DNA of 6,222 bases from Legionellales bacterium (GTDB taxonomy: Bacteria; Pseudomonadota; Gammaproteobacteria; Berkiellales; Berkiellaceae), in the NCBI GenBank assembly GCA_023266435.1, contig JAHFQF010000142.1:1-6222 (forward strand), given 5' to 3'. The notes below the pieces were generated by a model. That model did not search any database. It saw only the letters and a list, made by a program, of their open reading frames with translations, and had not been told where the DNA came from. The number at the start of each line of letters is the position of its first letter. The stretch's first letter is position 1. A program made the position numbers and the translations under genes. Positions 5,931-6,222 of this stretch are shown here, in pieces.

Positions 5931-5979
5931 TTCAGCATGTGTGTTTGATCTTGCCCCGGTATTCCGGACACCCTACTAA

Positions 5980-5995
5980 GCTAGTATAATCTAGC
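5980..5995 (+). promoter_or_regulatory. Transposase promoter -10 box inside a small inverted repeat
   Basis: A perfect TATAAT at 5985-5990 stands 20 bases before orfA and is flanked by the exact inverted repeat GCTAG/CTAGC (5980-5984, 5991-5995). The matching -35 region (TTCCGG at 5962-5967) is poor, so native expression is probably weak. The palindrome around the -10 could be a repressor site, but this is inference. Confidence 0.5.
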
Positions 5996-6010
5996 GAAGA
6001 GAGGTGTAAC

Positions 6011-6222
6011 ATGACTGACAAAATCAGGAAAAAATATAGTGCCCAGTTCAAAGAGCAAGCATTAGAAAGAGCGAAAAGGGATGGTTTTCGCAGGGTATCG
6101 CAAGATTTAGGCATTCATGAGACGATGCTGTATTCCTGGCGGAAGAAGTTAGAGCAAACGGGGGTATCGTTTGAGGACCAAAAGCTTCAGGCAGCGGAGA
6201 TGGCTAGGCTCAAGCGTGAGAA
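6011..6222 (+). CDS. IS3-family transposase OrfA (3' end beyond the window)
   Basis: DNA-binding subunit encoded by the first frame of the insertion sequence; in IS3-family elements it acts alone in regulation and is fused to the OrfB catalytic part by -1 frameshifting. The visible 70 residues begin MTDKIRKKYSAQFKEQALERA and contain the helix-turn-helix of the HTH_Tnp_1 type (FRRVSQDLGIHETMLYSWRKKL, about 26-47), followed by the start of the leucine-zipper segment (LQAAEMARLKRE) that continues off the edge. The start ATG 6011 has GAGG six bases upstream. The frameshift site and the OrfB DDE domain are not in the window. Confidence 0.9.
   Translation, partial: MTDKIRKKYSAQFKEQALERAKRDGFRRVSQDLGIHETMLYSWRKKLEQTGVSFEDQKLQAAEMARLKRE

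Larger units (their letters stand above)
5946..6222 (+). mobile_element. Left end of an IS3-family insertion sequence (IS3 subgroup), continuing past the window
   Basis: The end begins TGATCTTGCCCC and carries GGACACCC a little further in. This matches the terminal inverted repeat of E. coli IS3 (TGATCTTACCC...GGACAC) as I recall it, with the 5'-TG expected of the family. An orfA start follows at 6011 at the usual distance. The three bases before the end, GTT at 5943-5945, would be one copy of the 3-bp target duplication. The right end, orfB and the second repeat are outside the window. Confidence 0.82.

Noticed and set aside
5932..6114. Minus-strand 60-residue frame within the IS end
   Set aside because: Antisense to orfA and crosses the IS boundary; no ribosome binding site or recognisable content.
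1..6222. CRISPR array, riboswitch, toxin-antitoxin or defence system
   Set aside because: I looked for regular repeats, structured leaders and small paired genes on both strands and found none.

Overview
The window looks like chromosomal DNA of a low-to-moderate GC gammaproteobacterium. The support is a type IV pilin with a sigma-54 promoter, a bacterial thiopurine S-methyltransferase, an SdaC/TdcC-type amino-acid permease and a gammaproteobacterial-looking tRNA-Thr. Genus cannot be read from this stretch; a host-associated (for example Legionellales-like) lineage is only a guess.

Layout. On the minus strand, running off the left edge, is the N-terminal half of a type IV pilin (1-301) with a canonical -24/-12 promoter. 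Divergent from it on the plus strand is a HAAAP-family serine/threonine-type permease (595-1869). It meets the minus-strand gene tpm (1918-2574) tail to tail across a shared hairpin terminator. The rest up to 5930 is also on the minus strand. Reading leftward in the direction of transcription from the right, it comprises: an unrecognised protein with a hydrophobic N-terminal part and a long disordered C-terminal tail (5930-4926); a secreted solute-binding protein (4867-4133) with its own TTGACA promoter and a strong hairpin terminator; a class A FAD monooxygenase (4040-2847); tRNA-Thr(CGT) (2769-2694) with its own promoter; and then tpm. At the right edge an IS3-family element begins at about 5946 and continues out of the window, showing its left end and the start of orfA on the plus strand.

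How they fit together. Most genes look like independent single-gene units: a visible terminator or a private promoter separates most neighbours, and I see no multi-gene pathway. The permease (amino-acid import), the orphan solute-binding protein (small-molecule binding in the periplasm), the monooxygenase and the methyltransferase (modification of small organic compounds) are ordinary metabolic or housekeeping functions.

The most interesting part is the right end. The reading frame of the unrecognised gene stays open up to the IS3 end and past it for nine codons, and no ribosome binding site precedes its first possible starts. The IS has therefore probably cut off its 5' end. The remaining protein has an unusual composition and a strong strand bias in its tail region, unlike its neighbours.
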